A stretch of DNA of 18,261 nucleotides, taken from assembly GCA_002493945.1 (NCBI GenBank), contig DLAL01000053.1:479-18739 (forward strand), read 5' to 3'. Source of the DNA: Porphyromonadaceae bacterium UBA7048 (lineage in GTDB: Bacteria > Bacteroidota > Bacteroidia > Bacteroidales > Muribaculaceae). Positions 1 to 7,599 of this stretch are shown here, one piece after another (within the stretch, counting starts at the first letter, position 1; each line of letters begins with the position of its first letter). A program made the translations under genes and the position numbers. Under the pieces are notes generated by a model. That model was not told the origin of the DNA. It made no database searches and saw only the letters and a program-made list of their open reading frames with translations.

Positions 1-48
1 TGACGACGGGTAATTTTTTTTTATTTCATCCCGGATACTTTTTCGTTT

Positions 49-75
49 ATCGGTTGTTTATATGTTCACACCGAT
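49..75. repeat. Inverted repeat upstream of the first promoter
   Basis: ATCGGT at 49-54 is repeated in inverted orientation as ACCGAT at 70-75, with 15 bases between. It ends 7 bases before the -33 element of the promoter at 83-113, so it could be an operator for the envelope operon. The arms are only 6 bp, so chance is a real alternative. The remaining bases from 1 to 82 are AT-rich and hold no recognisable gene. Confidence 0.25.
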
Positions 76-82
76 TTAATTT

Positions 83-113
83 TTTGCTATTGAAGAAATT
101 TTCACTAATTTTG
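83..113 (+). promoter_or_regulatory. Bacteroidetes-type promoter for the envelope operon
   Basis: TTTG at 83-86 and TAATTTTG at 106-113 are separated by 19 bases, an exact match to the Bacteroidetes -33/-7 pattern (TTTG, 19-21 bases, TAnnTTTG). Transcription would start near 119-121, leaving a leader of about 30 bases before the ATG at 151. It would drive the three-gene unit that ends at 5112. Confidence 0.75.
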
Positions 114-150
114 TGCGAATTTTTTCCAATAGAGGTAATAGTTTCATTGT

Positions 151-729
151 ATGGTAAATCATTTACTCCCGGCCAGGAGTCGTTCTGCCGGACTGTTGCT
201 TAGGAGTCTGATATTCATCACAGCATTAGTGGGCGCTCATTACGCAGGCGCTCAGCGCATTGCTCTCAAGACCAATGCAGTGGACTGGATGATGCTTTCG
301 CCCAATATGGCTGTCGAAGCCCGTATCAGTTCGCGTATGACCCTGCAGATGGCATTAGCCGCAAATCCTTTCAACATAAGTATCGCCGACTTCTCGGCAA
401 AGAATTACCGTGTCGAGCCCGAATTAAGATACTGGTTCAACCGTCCGATGGCCCGTCACTTCATCGCCCTGTCAGCTACGGCCGCGGCGTTCAATCTCCG
501 TCATGCCGAACGTCACTTCATCGGCGATGCCGTCGGCGCCGGCATTTCGTACGGCTATGCCCTGGTGCTGTCCAACCACTGGAACGTCGAGTTCGAGGCC
601 GGTGTGGGCGTGGCGCATATCAAAGCCTACGACTACAGAGGCGCGCAGCGGCCGGCTCAGAAGAATTATTCGCATTTCAAACCGGTCCCCATACGTCTGG
701 GACTGTCATTCTCCTACATTTTCAAGTGA
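151..729 (+). CDS. DUF3575-like outer-membrane barrel protein
   Basis: A 192-residue secreted protein. Residues 1-34 form a signal peptide with a charged start, a hydrophobic core and an Ala-Gly-Ala cleavage region before Gln35. The mature protein opens with IALKTNAVDWMMLSPNMAVE, the hallmark start of the DUF3575 family of Bacteroidetes envelope proteins. The rest alternates polar and hydrophobic residues as expected for a small outer-membrane beta-barrel, ending in aromatic-rich strands (FSYIFK). In other Bacteroidales DUF3575 genes often sit near OmpA-like and fimbria-assembly genes, but no fimbrillin is visible here. It is the first gene of the operon, about 30 bases behind a consensus promoter, and its TGA overlaps the GTG start of the next gene, suggesting translational coupling. 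The precise role is unknown. Confidence 0.85.
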   Translation: MVNHLLPARSRSAGLLLRSLIFITALVGAHYAGAQRIALKTNAVDWMMLSPNMAVEARISSRMTLQMALAANPFNISIADFSAKNYRVEPELRYWFNRPMARHFIALSATAAAFNLRHAERHFIGDAVGAGISYGYALVLSNHWNVEFEAGVGVAHIKAYDYRGAQRPAQKNYSHFKPVPIRLGLSFSYIFK

Positions 730-2834
730 TTGCAACGGTGAAACATCTGTTTGAATATCCGGCTGTCGTCCTGACAGCCCTTGCGGCAATCGTTGCGCCG
801 CTTACCGCTCCCTTCCGGGCCGATGCCCGCACCATCAACGTGCGCGGCGTGGTGCTCTCCGAGGGCAGCCGCGAGCCTCTCGAAGGGGTCGCCATCCGAA
901 GCGCGTCCACCGAGCGTCTGATCGGCTCGACCAATATAGAAGGACAATTCACTGTCTCGGTCGACGAGAACGATGATCTCATATTCTCGAGTGTCAACGC
1001 CGAGACCCTCACCGAGCCTGTCCGCGGGCGTCTCTCCCTCGAGGTGATGATGATGCCCAAACCCCAGCAGCTCGAAGAACTTCTTGTAGTGGCCAAAGGC
1101 ATGGACAAGGCTTTCTTCATCGACGAGGCCGAGCTCAATGTCAAGGGCAACTACATCCATCTGAAGAAGTACGTCAAGATTCCCCACAAGCTCTTTTCGT
1201 CGCAGGTGCGCATGATCATACAGCCCACTATCTACGACGTTACCCTCCGCAAGCTATCGTATCTCAAGCCGGTCGTGTTCGACGGTTCCCGATACGCCAT
1301 CACCCAGCGGCGCATGCACGACTTCAACGACAGCATCGACCCGCTGGTGCCGTTCCGCCAGATCAAGAAGACCTCGCGCAACACCGACGATATAGTCACC
1401 ATCTCCGACTCGCTCTATGTGGAGAATCCCGGTCATGACTTCATATGTCTGGTCATGTCGTCGCTCGAGAACTACAACCGCATCATACAGGCCGATACCT
1501 TCCTGATAGCGCGCGGCACAGTCAATCCGCTCCGGTTCCTGAAGTACAAGCTCGACGGAGTCCGTCTCACCGACAAACGCTACCTCCCTCAGCCCGATGT
1601 CGAGCTACGCGACACTCACGGCGACATGAATCTCTCCTTCGAAATTGGCAAGACACGCCTCAACCTCGGCATGGGCCGCAACCGCGCCGAGATAGACGCC
1701 CTTCTCAGTGAGTTCCGCGCCATCGACTCCAATCCCGACATGATGCTCAAAAGCTTCTCAATCGTCGGTACGGCATCGCCCGAGGGCTCTTACGAAGGCA
1801 ATATGAAACTCGCCCGCGGACGTATGAAATCGGCCATGGACGTCATCCTGAAGTCCGTACCCGAGAACATGCGCCGCAATGCCGACATCACCACCGACGC
1901 CAACGTGGCATCGTGGCAGGATGTGGCCGACCTTCTCCGCTCTGACGGACGCGAGAGCGAGGCTCAGGCCGTCGAGAACGTCATCGCCAAGTATCGCGGT
2001 GCGCCCGCCAGGCAGAACGCACGCATGAAGCGGCTGCCGTTCTACAGCTCCCTGCTGGCGTCAGACTATCTGCCACGCCTGCGCCGCGTGCACTATCAGA
2101 TTGTGACATCGCAGTACCGCCCTCTGAACGACGAGGAGATAAAGCAGCTCTATGCCACGGACTACCGCAAGATGTCGAAGTATCACTTCTGGCGGCTGTA
2201 CTCCAATACTCCGAGTCCTGCTGCCCGCGAGACCGTCATGCGCCGCGCTCTCGAGGTGCATCCCGACTTCCTCGTGGCTGCCAGCGACCTTTCGGCCATG
2301 CTTATCGACCAGGACCGTGCCGACGCCACCATACTCGAGCCCTTCTTCACCGACCCGTCCAAGTGGCTCAAGCTCCCTGAGGAAGCCCGATACAATATGG
2401 CGGCAAGCGAGCTGCGCGCCGAGCGCTACAGCCGTGCCGACTCGCTCTTCTTCGACCTTCCCGACGTTCCGGCATATCACAAGGGCAAGGTGTACAGCGG
2501 TGCCCTGAACGGACGTTATCAGGACGTGGTGCGGGAAGTGTCAGAGGACTCTCCCGTCAACGAAGTGCTGCTTCTGCTTGCTCTCAAGGACAACGAGCTC
2601 GCCTGGGAACGTGCCCGGAAACTCGGTGACTCTGCAGTTGAGGAATACATCAAGGCCACGGCCGCAAACCGCGTCGACAACTACACCCTGGCTATGGTGC
2701 ATCTTGAGAATGCTCTGAGGCTCGACCCCTCGCTGCGTGATGTGGCCCGTGTCGACGGCGACCTTTCCGACCTTATCGAAGACCTCGACGCCGGACCTTC
2801 GGATGCCGGATCCGGCGATTCAACCGACCTCTAA
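726..2834 (+). CDS. Secreted carboxypeptidase-regulatory/OmpA-like/TPR-like protein
   Basis: A 702-residue protein starting at GTG 726, in a four-base GTGA overlap with the upstream stop; a second in-frame GTG at 738 is an alternative. Residues 1-34 look like a signal peptide. Residues about 36-105 resemble the carboxypeptidase-D regulatory-like beta-sandwich common in Bacteroidetes envelope proteins (RGVVLSEGSREPLEGVAIRS). A middle region of no recognised family follows. Residues about 305-390 look OmpA-like: SFSIVGTASPEGSYEGN, with ASPEG at 350-354, then an arginine-containing helix, matches the form of this motif in Bacteroidetes OmpA-type proteins and suggests peptidoglycan contact. The C-terminal part (about 480-690) is helical with TPR-like repeats, and the tail is acidic. 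Sitting between two barrel proteins, it is probably a periplasmic linker or anchor; this role is inferred. Confidence 0.8.
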   Translation: MIATVKHLFEYPAVVLTALAAIVAPLTAPFRADARTINVRGVVLSEGSREPLEGVAIRSASTERLIGSTNIEGQFTVSVDENDDLIFSSVNAETLTEPVRGRLSLEVMMMPKPQQLEELLVVAKGMDKAFFIDEAELNVKGNYIHLKKYVKIPHKLFSSQVRMIIQPTIYDVTLRKLSYLKPVVFDGSRYAITQRRMHDFNDSIDPLVPFRQIKKTSRNTDDIVTISDSLYVENPGHDFICLVMSSLENYNRIIQADTFLIARGTVNPLRFLKYKLDGVRLTDKRYLPQPDVELRDTHGDMNLSFEIGKTRLNLGMGRNRAEIDALLSEFRAIDSNPDMMLKSFSIVGTASPEGSYEGNMKLARGRMKSAMDVILKSVPENMRRNADITTDANVASWQDVADLLRSDGRESEAQAVENVIAKYRGAPARQNARMKRLPFYSSLLASDYLPRLRRVHYQIVTSQYRPLNDEEIKQLYATDYRKMSKYHFWRLYSNTPSPAARETVMRRALEVHPDFLVAASDLSAMLIDQDRADATILEPFFTDPSKWLKLPEEARYNMAASELRAERYSRADSLFFDLPDVPAYHKGKVYSGALNGRYQDVVREVSEDSPVNEVLLLLALKDNELAWERARKLGDSAVEEYIKATAANRVDNYTLAMVHLENALRLDPSLRDVARVDGDLSDLIEDLDAGPSDAGSGDSTDL

Positions 2835-2847
2835 TCCCCCGTCTGCA

Positions 2848-5112
2848 ATGATACGTAACAATATATCTTCACGCATATATGCGGCTCTGACGGCCGCACT
2901 CCTCCTCTTTGCCGCTCCGGGGGCATCGGCCAAGACCGACTATAAGCTCAACGACACAGTCCGTGTCGGCTTCAATGCCCTCGACCATGTTCTTCAGAAG
3001 CCTCTTCCCTCTCGCACATTCCCCGATGGCCCGAAGCCCTCGCGGTTCTTCATCAGCGGCGGCGCCGGCTTCTCCATGACCGGACTCCACACTCGTCCGG
3101 GCGCACGCGGCGAACTGAGCCTCGGCTACTGGTTCTCGCCCGTCCACGGCGCTCGTCTCAACTTCGGTGCCGGACTCCACTCGGAGTACTCGGGCATGCC
3201 CCGCGTCTACTTCGGCGCCGTGTCGGCCGACTATCTCATGAACTTCACGGCCCTTCTGCGCGACTACCGCAGCCGCCGCACCTTCGAACTCATAGGCGGT
3301 CTCGGAGCTGAGTATCAGCGTATACGCCGCGACGGCGTGTGGGGCAACGAGGCAGGTGCGCGCATGTCGCTGCAGGCTCGCTTCAATGTCAGCCCGTCGC
3401 TGTTCCTCTATGCGGAACCGCGTCTTACGCTGCTTGCGGGCACGCACTTCGGAGGCGATGCCTCGCGCCGTTTCCGTCCCGACGCAAGTTTCTTCGTGGG
3501 CCTCGGCTACCGTCTGCTCCGCGGCGACGAGCGGCGCTCCGGCACCGATGACTTCCTCAACATCGACGACAGCCACATATTCTTCTCGTTCGGCGGGGGC
3601 GCCACATCATATCTCCGCGGCTTCAGCCGCCACTCCATCGACGGCATCGTCTCGGCGAATTTCGGCAAATGGTTTTCGTCCGCTTCGGGTCTCCGTCTCA
3701 GGGCCGAAATCGGACGCTACGGCATCGTGCCGCGCAAGACCAACCGCCGTTATATAGCCGCCGGTGCACTCGAATATGTATGGAATATCACCAACTCGTT
3801 CGGCGGCTACCGCCCCGACGAGGTCTTCGGCCTTAACTTCAACATCGGTCCCGTGCTCGCCTACGGCAACTCGGCACGCGCCAAGCTCTATCCCGGTGCC
3901 GCCGCCTCGCTGACGGCGTCGTTCCGCCTCTCGCCCAACTGGCGCCTCTTCATCGAGCCTCAGGTGCAGGTGTTCGGCAGCAAGTTCGGCGCCGACATGG
4001 GCCGAAACGGCCGTCAGGCCATAGGCTCGGTCATCGCCGGTCTGAACTATACATTCGGTAATTTCTATCACGACTATCCCAAGGCGTTCGAGGAGTATCT
4101 CAAGGGCCGCAACTGCTTCCTCACCATCGGCGGCGCTCCGGCCAAGCGTTTCCGCGGCGACTATGGCTACGGCATGGTCGGTTCTATAGGCTTCGGCCGC
4201 CGGTTCACCCCTATCTCGTCGTGGCGTGTCACTGCCGAAGGCGAGCTCTTCCGCCGCAAGCCCACCTACGTGTCGGCCACGGTAGGCGCCGACTACATGT
4301 TCAGCATATCCACCGCTATGGCCGGATATAATCCTGACCGTGTATTCGACATCTCGGGCCTGATGGGCGTCTTCGGCGGCGTGGTCAACTACAAGGACCC
4401 TGTCAAGGCAGTCTACGGCGGACGCATAGGTCTGCACGGCGCATTCCGCCTCAATGACGCGCTCGACCTCTTCATCGAGCCTCAGCTGCTGGGCGTATGT
4501 GCCAAGGGTGCCGGACATCCCGGATGGGCACCTGAGGCACGGGTCATGCTGGGCCTGACCTATCGTCTGGGCACATACAGGGGCCACGCTTCGCTGTCAG
4601 ATGCCGTATATGGCGAGCACCGCAACTTCGTCAGCTTCGCAGGCGCTCCGACCGTCAGCAGCAGCTCCATCAACAGCACCCGGTCCAACCGCATCAATGG
4701 CGCCATCCGGGGCTCTGTAGGACGCTGGTTCTCGCTCGTGTCTGGTCTCCGTCTCGGAGTAGGATATGACTTCATACTCTCGTCGCTCGGCCGCTACCGT
4801 GTCAATCTCGGCACGGTCAATGTCGACTATCTTCTGAACGTCACTTCGCTGATGGACCGCAATCCCGCCCGTCGTTTCCACATCATCGGAGCCGTCGGCG
4901 GCGGTGTCGGCTTCAGCGACGGACGTGGCTCGAGTCCCGGCGCGATGGGAAATGTCGGAGTCCAGTTCCGCTACAATCTTCCGGCCAACTTCGATGTGCA
5001 TATCGAGCCTTGCGTGTCGCTGTACATGAACCGCATCATGCCTGACTACGCAAGCGGCACACACTTCGTCACCATGGGACGCGTCTTCTTCGGAGCTTCC
5101 TATCGCTTCTGA
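2848..5112 (+). CDS. Outer-membrane protein with four tandem barrel-like units
   Basis: A 754-residue protein. The frame is open further upstream, but ATG 2848 is chosen because it lies 13 bases after the preceding stop and gives a clean signal peptide (YAALTAALLLFAAPGASA, cleavage near residue 28). Four related units begin near residues 67, 243, 423 and 593, each about 170-180 residues. Each opens with a strand such as FISGGAGF or FFSFGGGA, continues through a WFS..SGLRL-type segment and a DYL(M/L)N(V/F)TS-type strand, has an L(F/Y)xEP strand, and closes with GL(G/N/T)YR. The protein ends in YRF, the terminal aromatic typical of outer-membrane barrels. It is the last gene of the operon and is followed by a strong hairpin. 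No match to a named functional family was recognised; tandem barrels or one large barrel are both possible. Confidence 0.8.
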   Translation: MIRNNISSRIYAALTAALLLFAAPGASAKTDYKLNDTVRVGFNALDHVLQKPLPSRTFPDGPKPSRFFISGGAGFSMTGLHTRPGARGELSLGYWFSPVHGARLNFGAGLHSEYSGMPRVYFGAVSADYLMNFTALLRDYRSRRTFELIGGLGAEYQRIRRDGVWGNEAGARMSLQARFNVSPSLFLYAEPRLTLLAGTHFGGDASRRFRPDASFFVGLGYRLLRGDERRSGTDDFLNIDDSHIFFSFGGGATSYLRGFSRHSIDGIVSANFGKWFSSASGLRLRAEIGRYGIVPRKTNRRYIAAGALEYVWNITNSFGGYRPDEVFGLNFNIGPVLAYGNSARAKLYPGAAASLTASFRLSPNWRLFIEPQVQVFGSKFGADMGRNGRQAIGSVIAGLNYTFGNFYHDYPKAFEEYLKGRNCFLTIGGAPAKRFRGDYGYGMVGSIGFGRRFTPISSWRVTAEGELFRRKPTYVSATVGADYMFSISTAMAGYNPDRVFDISGLMGVFGGVVNYKDPVKAVYGGRIGLHGAFRLNDALDLFIEPQLLGVCAKGAGHPGWAPEARVMLGLTYRLGTYRGHASLSDAVYGEHRNFVSFAGAPTVSSSSINSTRSNRINGAIRGSVGRWFSLVSGLRLGVGYDFILSSLGRYRVNLGTVNVDYLLNVTSLMDRNPARRFHIIGAVGGGVGFSDGRGSSPGAMGNVGVQFRYNLPANFDVHIEPCVSLYMNRIMPDYASGTHFVTMGRVFFGASYRF
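3046..5109 (+). repeat. Four intragenic repeats of about 530 bases
   Basis: The four barrel-like units of the preceding CDS start at about 3046, 3574, 4114 and 4624, a period of roughly 510-540 bases. Similarity is clear in protein (WFSxxSGLRLxxxxG in units 2 and 4; LFIEPQ in units 2 and 3; GLxYR closing units 1 and 3) but weak in DNA, so the duplications are old and not sites of recent recombination. The final unit ends at the protein's C-terminus. Confidence 0.75.
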
Positions 5113-5135
5113 CACATATCTATATATTTTTTCAG

Positions 5136-5165
5136 CGGCAGCGTCGAACTTTTTCGGCGCTGCCG
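5136..5165 (+). terminator. Hairpin terminator after the envelope operon
   Basis: CGGCAGCG (5136-5143) pairs perfectly with CGCTGCCG (5158-5165). The stem extends inward with TCGAA (5144-5148) against TTCGG (5153-5157), closed by one G-U pair, giving 13 bp around a CTTT loop. The tail TCGTTATT is only moderately U-rich, so termination may be partial. It lies 23 bases after the stop at 5112 and 31 bases before the next ATG. Confidence 0.65.
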
Positions 5166-5196
5166 TCGTTATTAGCTTAGATTAGTTTATCGCATT

Positions 5197-6396
5197 ATGA
5201 GTTATTATCGTGCTTTTATCTTTGCGCTTGGCGCGGCCGCCGGTCTCACGGCCGGCGCGCGTCAGGTGCCGGTATCGGATGTCATACGACAGCTCGAGTC
5301 AGCCGGCGACTACAGTGCCGGAGTGCGCTATGAAGTACTGCTTGCCTCTCTGTCAGAACCTGTGAGCTATGATGTGGCCCTTCAGGCCGCTCCGGCGCAG
5401 TCCGACACACTCTCTCCCTGCGACTATTTCATAGACTGGACCCTCCGTCTGCCCGACGGAAATTCTTCCGAAGGCTTCTCGGCATATTTCGGCGGACATC
5501 ATTTCCGCTTCCGCGACAGCCGGCTGCAGGAGTATCACGCCACAGAGGACGTCATGCCCTTCGCCCCTGCAGGCGACGCTGCCCGCGGGGTGCAGTGCCA
5601 GGTGCAGTTCGCCGAACTCCTTCCCCGGTTCATGGCACGCCGTTTCGCCGAGATGGCCGCCGACTCCACCTACATATTCACCGTCACGGCTGACACCGTC
5701 TACTCCGGCTCGCCAGCCACGGTGCTCAAGGGCGTGCGCCGCATATCAGGCTATGACTGTGCCGAATACGTCTATGTGCTTGACAACGCCACCATGCTCC
5801 CGCGGCATATCTCGCTTGAGACCAATCCCGGTCAGATAGGAGAGCAGAGCATAGCGGCTGACTACGGCACCACTGTCACTCCGCGGCTTTCGGCCTTCAC
5901 CATCGATGCCCTGACGGCCCTCGAGAGCGATGCCTTCGGCAAGTACCGCGAAAGCACCTTCTCGCTCGACAACCTGCCAGAACGTCCCCTGCCGCGCATC
6001 TCGGCTCCGGCACTCGACGGCACACGCTACGACCATGCCTCGGGCGCGCGCTTCGCCGCTCCGACCGTCCTTGTATTCGCTGAGACCACGGTAGGCTCCA
6101 CGCCTCAGCTGGTGGCCGACATCCGCCGGGCTCTCGCAGCGGCGCCTCGTCAGGTCGATGTGGTGTGGGCCTTTCTTGACCAGCGTCCTGACGACATCGA
6201 GGCTGTCACGGGCAGCGCTCAGCCAGGCGAGACGGTCCTTCGCCATGCCGGAGGAGCCGCGCGCGACTGCGGAGTGGGTGCTGTGACGCCGGTGCTCGTC
6301 TTCGTCAATACCGACGGAACTGTCAGCGATTTTATCCGCGGATACAACCGTGACATAGCTTCCGACGTTATAACGAAAGCAACACTGTGTAACTAA
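5197..6396 (+). CDS. Secreted protein with thioredoxin-like domain lacking CxxC
   Basis: A 399-residue protein with a signal peptide (residues 1-21, ending AGA before Arg22). The central region (about 75-245), with repeated beta-strands such as DYFIDWTLRLPDG, vaguely resembles LolA-like/lipoprotein-sorting folds, but no family is assigned. The C-terminal 130 residues fit a TlpA-type thioredoxin fold: a lead-in PRISAPALDGTRY, a strand VLVFAETTVGST, and the cis-proline strand TPVLVFVNTDGTVSDFIRGY (Pro365). The position of the usual WCGPC reads TVGST (298-302), so both redox cysteines are absent. The tpx gene follows after 12 bases, suggesting co-transcription and a role in the thiol or oxidative stress response, perhaps as a binding or sensing protein rather than an enzyme. 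No exact promoter match was found in the 84-base gap upstream. Confidence 0.7.
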   Translation: MSYYRAFIFALGAAAGLTAGARQVPVSDVIRQLESAGDYSAGVRYEVLLASLSEPVSYDVALQAAPAQSDTLSPCDYFIDWTLRLPDGNSSEGFSAYFGGHHFRFRDSRLQEYHATEDVMPFAPAGDAARGVQCQVQFAELLPRFMARRFAEMAADSTYIFTVTADTVYSGSPATVLKGVRRISGYDCAEYVYVLDNATMLPRHISLETNPGQIGEQSIAADYGTTVTPRLSAFTIDALTALESDAFGKYRESTFSLDNLPERPLPRISAPALDGTRYDHASGARFAAPTVLVFAETTVGSTPQLVADIRRALAAAPRQVDVVWAFLDQRPDDIEAVTGSAQPGETVLRHAGGAARDCGVGAVTPVLVFVNTDGTVSDFIRGYNRDIASDVITKATLCN

Positions 6397-6408
6397 CAAG
6401 CGAACCAT

Positions 6409-6918
6409 ATGGAAACAATTTATTTTAAAGGCGAGCCCTGCCACACCTACGGCACCGTCCCCACAGTCGGGACTCAGGCTCCCAAGTTCAAACTCACAGG
6501 CTCTGACCTCAGCGAAGTATGCAGCTGTCAGTTTGCCGAAAAGCGGATAGTCCTCAACATATTCCCCAGTCTTGACACTCCCGTGTGCGCCATGTCGGTG
6601 CGGAAGTTCAACAAGGAGGCGGCTGATCTGCCTGACACTGTCATCATCAACGTGTCCAATGACCTTCCCTTCGCCATGGGCCGCTTCTGCGCCGCCGAAG
6701 GCATCGACAACGCCATCGTGGCATCGGCCTTCCGCTCGCCTGACTTCGCCGAGCAGTACGGCCTCACCATCGTCGACGGTCCGCTGGCAGGCCTTCTTGC
6801 TCGCGCGGTCATCGTCATCGACGAAAAGAACAACATCATCTACCGCGACCTGGTCAACGAAATCACCGACGAACCCTACTACAAAGGCGCCGTCGACATT
6901 CTCAAGAATGTGAAGTAA
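6409..6918 (+). CDS. tpx: Thiol peroxidase (Tpx, atypical 2-Cys peroxiredoxin)
   Basis: A 169-residue protein, the normal length for Tpx, which reduces hydrogen and alkyl peroxides using thioredoxin. The peroxidatic motif SLDTPVCAMSVRKFN places Thr57 and the attacking Cys60. The resolving cysteine is Cys94 in RFCAAEGI, at the usual spacing for the Tpx subfamily. Arg132 in LLARAVIVID is the conserved active-site arginine. There is no signal peptide, so the enzyme is cytoplasmic or periplasm-independent. ATG 6409 lies 12 bases after the stop of the secreted thioredoxin-like gene, implying one operon, and a strong terminator follows 55 bases after the stop. Confidence 0.97.
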   Translation: METIYFKGEPCHTYGTVPTVGTQAPKFKLTGSDLSEVCSCQFAEKRIVLNIFPSLDTPVCAMSVRKFNKEAADLPDTVIINVSNDLPFAMGRFCAAEGIDNAIVASAFRSPDFAEQYGLTIVDGPLAGLLARAVIVIDEKNNIIYRDLVNEITDEPYYKGAVDILKNVK

Positions 6919-6949
6919 CAAGTATTCAACTACGCCTATTCCCGGTCTG

Positions 6950-6968
6950 TGCGGCCGAAAAAGCCGCA
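6950..6968. other. Small GC-rich hairpin before the terminator
   Basis: TGCGGC (6950-6955) and GCCGCA (6963-6968) form a 6-bp stem around a CGAAAAA loop. It lies in the 3' untranslated region of tpx just upstream of the main terminator and may protect the transcript end. No coding signal overlaps it. Confidence 0.4.
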
Positions 6969-6973
6969 TAATC

Positions 6974-7002
6974 AAAAAGCAACCTTCCCGGGTTGCTTTT
7001 TT
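6974..7002. terminator. Bidirectional intrinsic terminator after tpx
   Basis: AAAAAGCAACC (6974-6984) pairs over 11 bp with GGTTGCTTTTT (6991-7001), with a six-base TTCCCG loop and a T-run on both strands. On the plus strand it ends the tpx operon. On the minus strand it would stop transcripts leaving the accessory island, whose last (broken) gene ends at 7069. It marks the boundary between GC-rich and AT-rich DNA. Confidence 0.85.
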
Positions 7003-7068
7003 CATGCTTATAGACAAGCGTTTATTCATGAGTTCAGAAGACGGATGAATTCTTCGCGCGAGTGTATA

Positions 7069-7464
7069 TCAGACAAGTGCTATCTGCGCAGGTGTGACAA
7101 TCTTCTCGAATCCGATGCCCGAATTGACAAGTTCTCTCATTTCGGGCTTCTTGAGAAGCCGGCTGAAAGACGGGGCCTGAAGAGTGTTGCGGGTTGTCTT
7201 CCATCCGTGGGCGGTGAGGTCCTCAAGCAGAGTGCCGCCGGCTATGCAGGTTTCGATATACAGCTGGAAACACTCATAGAAGGCCGAGATAGCGTCGTTG
7301 AATGTATCTCCGGAAGTCGAAAGGTCAAGTGCCGGACATTAGGCTATCTGTCGGCCATCTTGGGTGAATATATAGAATTCGATGTTGAATTTATATCGTA
7401 TGTTTTCGCCGTCGGATGCGGTGGTCTTCAGTGTAACTCTTGTCTTGCTTCGTCTTGAGGTCAT
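7069..7464 (-). pseudogene. HicB-like antitoxin gene with one premature stop
   Basis: Read on the minus strand from ATG 7464, the frame runs 131 codons to TGA at 7071-7069 and is interrupted only once, by TAA at 7341-7339 (codon 42). Around it the protein reads FYIFTQDGRQIA, stop, CPALDLSTSGDTFNDAISAF, then GGTLLEDLTAHGWK. This matches the HicB partial RNase-H-like antitoxin pattern (AYCPALDL..SGDT, then a GTL..L..HGW end), where a tyrosine normally stands at the stop position; a TAT or TAC to TAA change would explain it. The C-terminus (LVNSGIGFEKIVTPAQIALV) is intact, so decay is recent or this is a base error. The first 20 codons are less HicB-like and the original start may lie near 7402. 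No HicA toxin is recognisable beside it. Confidence 0.72.
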
Positions 7465-7599
7465 AGATATAACGCTTTTTCGAATATTAAGTAATCATTA
7501 GCACCTCTTTTGTGTCTGAATATGTTACGATGCTATGTTTATGAAAAAATATACCAACAAAAGACTGAAAACGCGAATTTTTGAAGTTAAATAATGAGT

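Noticed and set aside
2737..2847. Upstream ATG for the multi-barrel protein
   Set aside because: It would place 37 non-signal residues before a clear signal peptide and overlap the preceding gene by nearly 100 bases.
3607..4587. Open minus-strand frame of 326 codons opposite the multi-barrel gene
   Set aside because: No motif and a composition typical of an antisense shadow.
5746..7029. Open minus-strand frame of 427 codons opposite tpx and the thioredoxin-like gene
   Set aside because: It is antisense to tpx, whose catalytic motifs are unmistakable, and has no domain-like sequence; it is a by-product of GC-rich codon use.
7026..7077. Short minus-strand peptide LSDIHSREEFIRLLNS after the HicB-like frame, possibly a HicA start
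   Set aside because: Only 16 residues before a stop, with none of the glycine-serine-histidine core of HicA; too little to support a toxin remnant.
6949..7458. Open plus-strand frame of 169 codons after tpx
   Set aside because: It runs through the terminator hairpin, gives no recognisable protein, and the opposite strand reads as a HicB-like antitoxin over the same bases.
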